Positions 39,029-39,222 of a stretch of 39,222 nt of DNA are shown here, piece after piece; the stretch's first letter is position 1, and each line of letters opens with the position of its first letter. The stretch is taken from the NCBI GenBank assembly GCA_050123375.1, contig JASFHF010000018.1, positions 1 to 39,222 on the forward strand. Reading direction: 5' to 3'. The notes under the pieces are model-generated. The model worked only from the letters and a program-made list of their open reading frames with translations, did no database searches and had not been told where the DNA came from. The position numbers and the translations under genes are program-made. Origin of the DNA: JASFHF01 sp050123375. GTDB taxonomy: Bacteria > Pseudomonadota > Gammaproteobacteria > UBA12402.

Positions 39029-39095
39029 CACTTCTTTGGAAATTTTCTTCAAACAATAACACAATATAATCAATGAGTTAAAACGATTTGGCTCC

Positions 39096-39222
39096 GGTGG
39101 ATTCTAGGCTCAAGTGCGACAACGATTTCAAAGAAGCTGCATATATAGCATATTTTCATTATATTGTTAATAATGCTGTTAGCAGATTTTTAACCTAAAT
39201 TAGAACCATGATATTTTCGTTT
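39096..39222. repeat. Right terminal inverted repeat (exact copy of left end)
   Basis: Exact reverse complement of 1-127. The boundary with unique DNA is at 39095/39096, where GGTGGATTCTAGGCTCAAG begins. An ATG near the very end (39208) could start a protein in the neighbouring repeat, but only five codons are visible. Confidence 0.85.

Overview
The window is an AT-rich (roughly one-third GC by eye) stretch of a gammaproteobacterial chromosome. Gene content (RlmD, YciO, RNase E, RluC, QseBC/PmrAB-type regulators, minor type IV pilins, paired HAAAP amino-acid carriers), together with a long ankyrin-repeat protein, a Fic-like protein and a PmrA-type box, fits an intracellular or host-associated member of the Legionellales (Coxiella/Rickettsiella/Berkiella-like). 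That placement is inference from gene families. The two ends are exact 127-base inverted copies of one sequence, so the window looks like a complete assembly contig bounded by a repeat, perhaps an insertion sequence, in opposite orientations.

Layout. 0.2-7.6 kb: housekeeping genes (rlmD, a PolB-type exonuclease, a DUF4143 ATPase preceded by three 32-bp repeats, ligA carrying an in-frame palindromic insert, a membrane-anchored phosphatase, a SIS-domain sugar-phosphate enzyme). 7.7-9.7 kb: a probable effector with a degenerate Fic motif, behind a PmrA-like box and a long structured leader. 10.1-13.5 kb: an aromatic-rich leader peptide, two tandem tyrosine/tryptophan-type carriers and yciO. 13.7-17.5 kb: minor pilins pilV-pilW-pilX converging on a two-component system. 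17.8-25.4 kb: RNase E, a trans-sulfuration enzyme, an aldolase-mtnA pair (methylthio-sugar salvage), rluC and a DUF389 membrane protein. 25.5-31.4 kb: an alkaline-phosphatase-superfamily membrane protein, a half-size TrkA with TrkH, and a photolyase that appears to start at AUA. 31.5-39 kb is accessory: a 1,041-residue ankyrin protein with fourteen near-identical 150-bp units, a TacA-TacT pair, a DUF234 ATPase, a truncated DUF1016 protein, a DUF6176-like protein, a gutted hydrolase, a ParD-like/RelE-like pair, and a scar of a second copy of that pair.

Cross-cutting signals. (1) Five protein genes (exonuclease, DUF4143 ATPase, yciO, DUF389, sulfatase-like) and the leader peptide have a good -35/-10 pair placed so that transcription would begin at or within a few bases of the ATG, with no Shine-Dalgarno sequence. 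This suggests common leaderless transcripts. (2) Three intergenic copies of one about 70-bp palindrome differ from each other but keep base pairing through matched changes in both arms. (3) At least two loci (hydrolase, second toxin-antitoxin pair) have lost their middles but kept both ends, a pattern of genome erosion. (4) The two-component system and the PmrA-like box before the Fic-like gene suggest a regulatory link to secreted effectors, which cannot be tested from this window alone.
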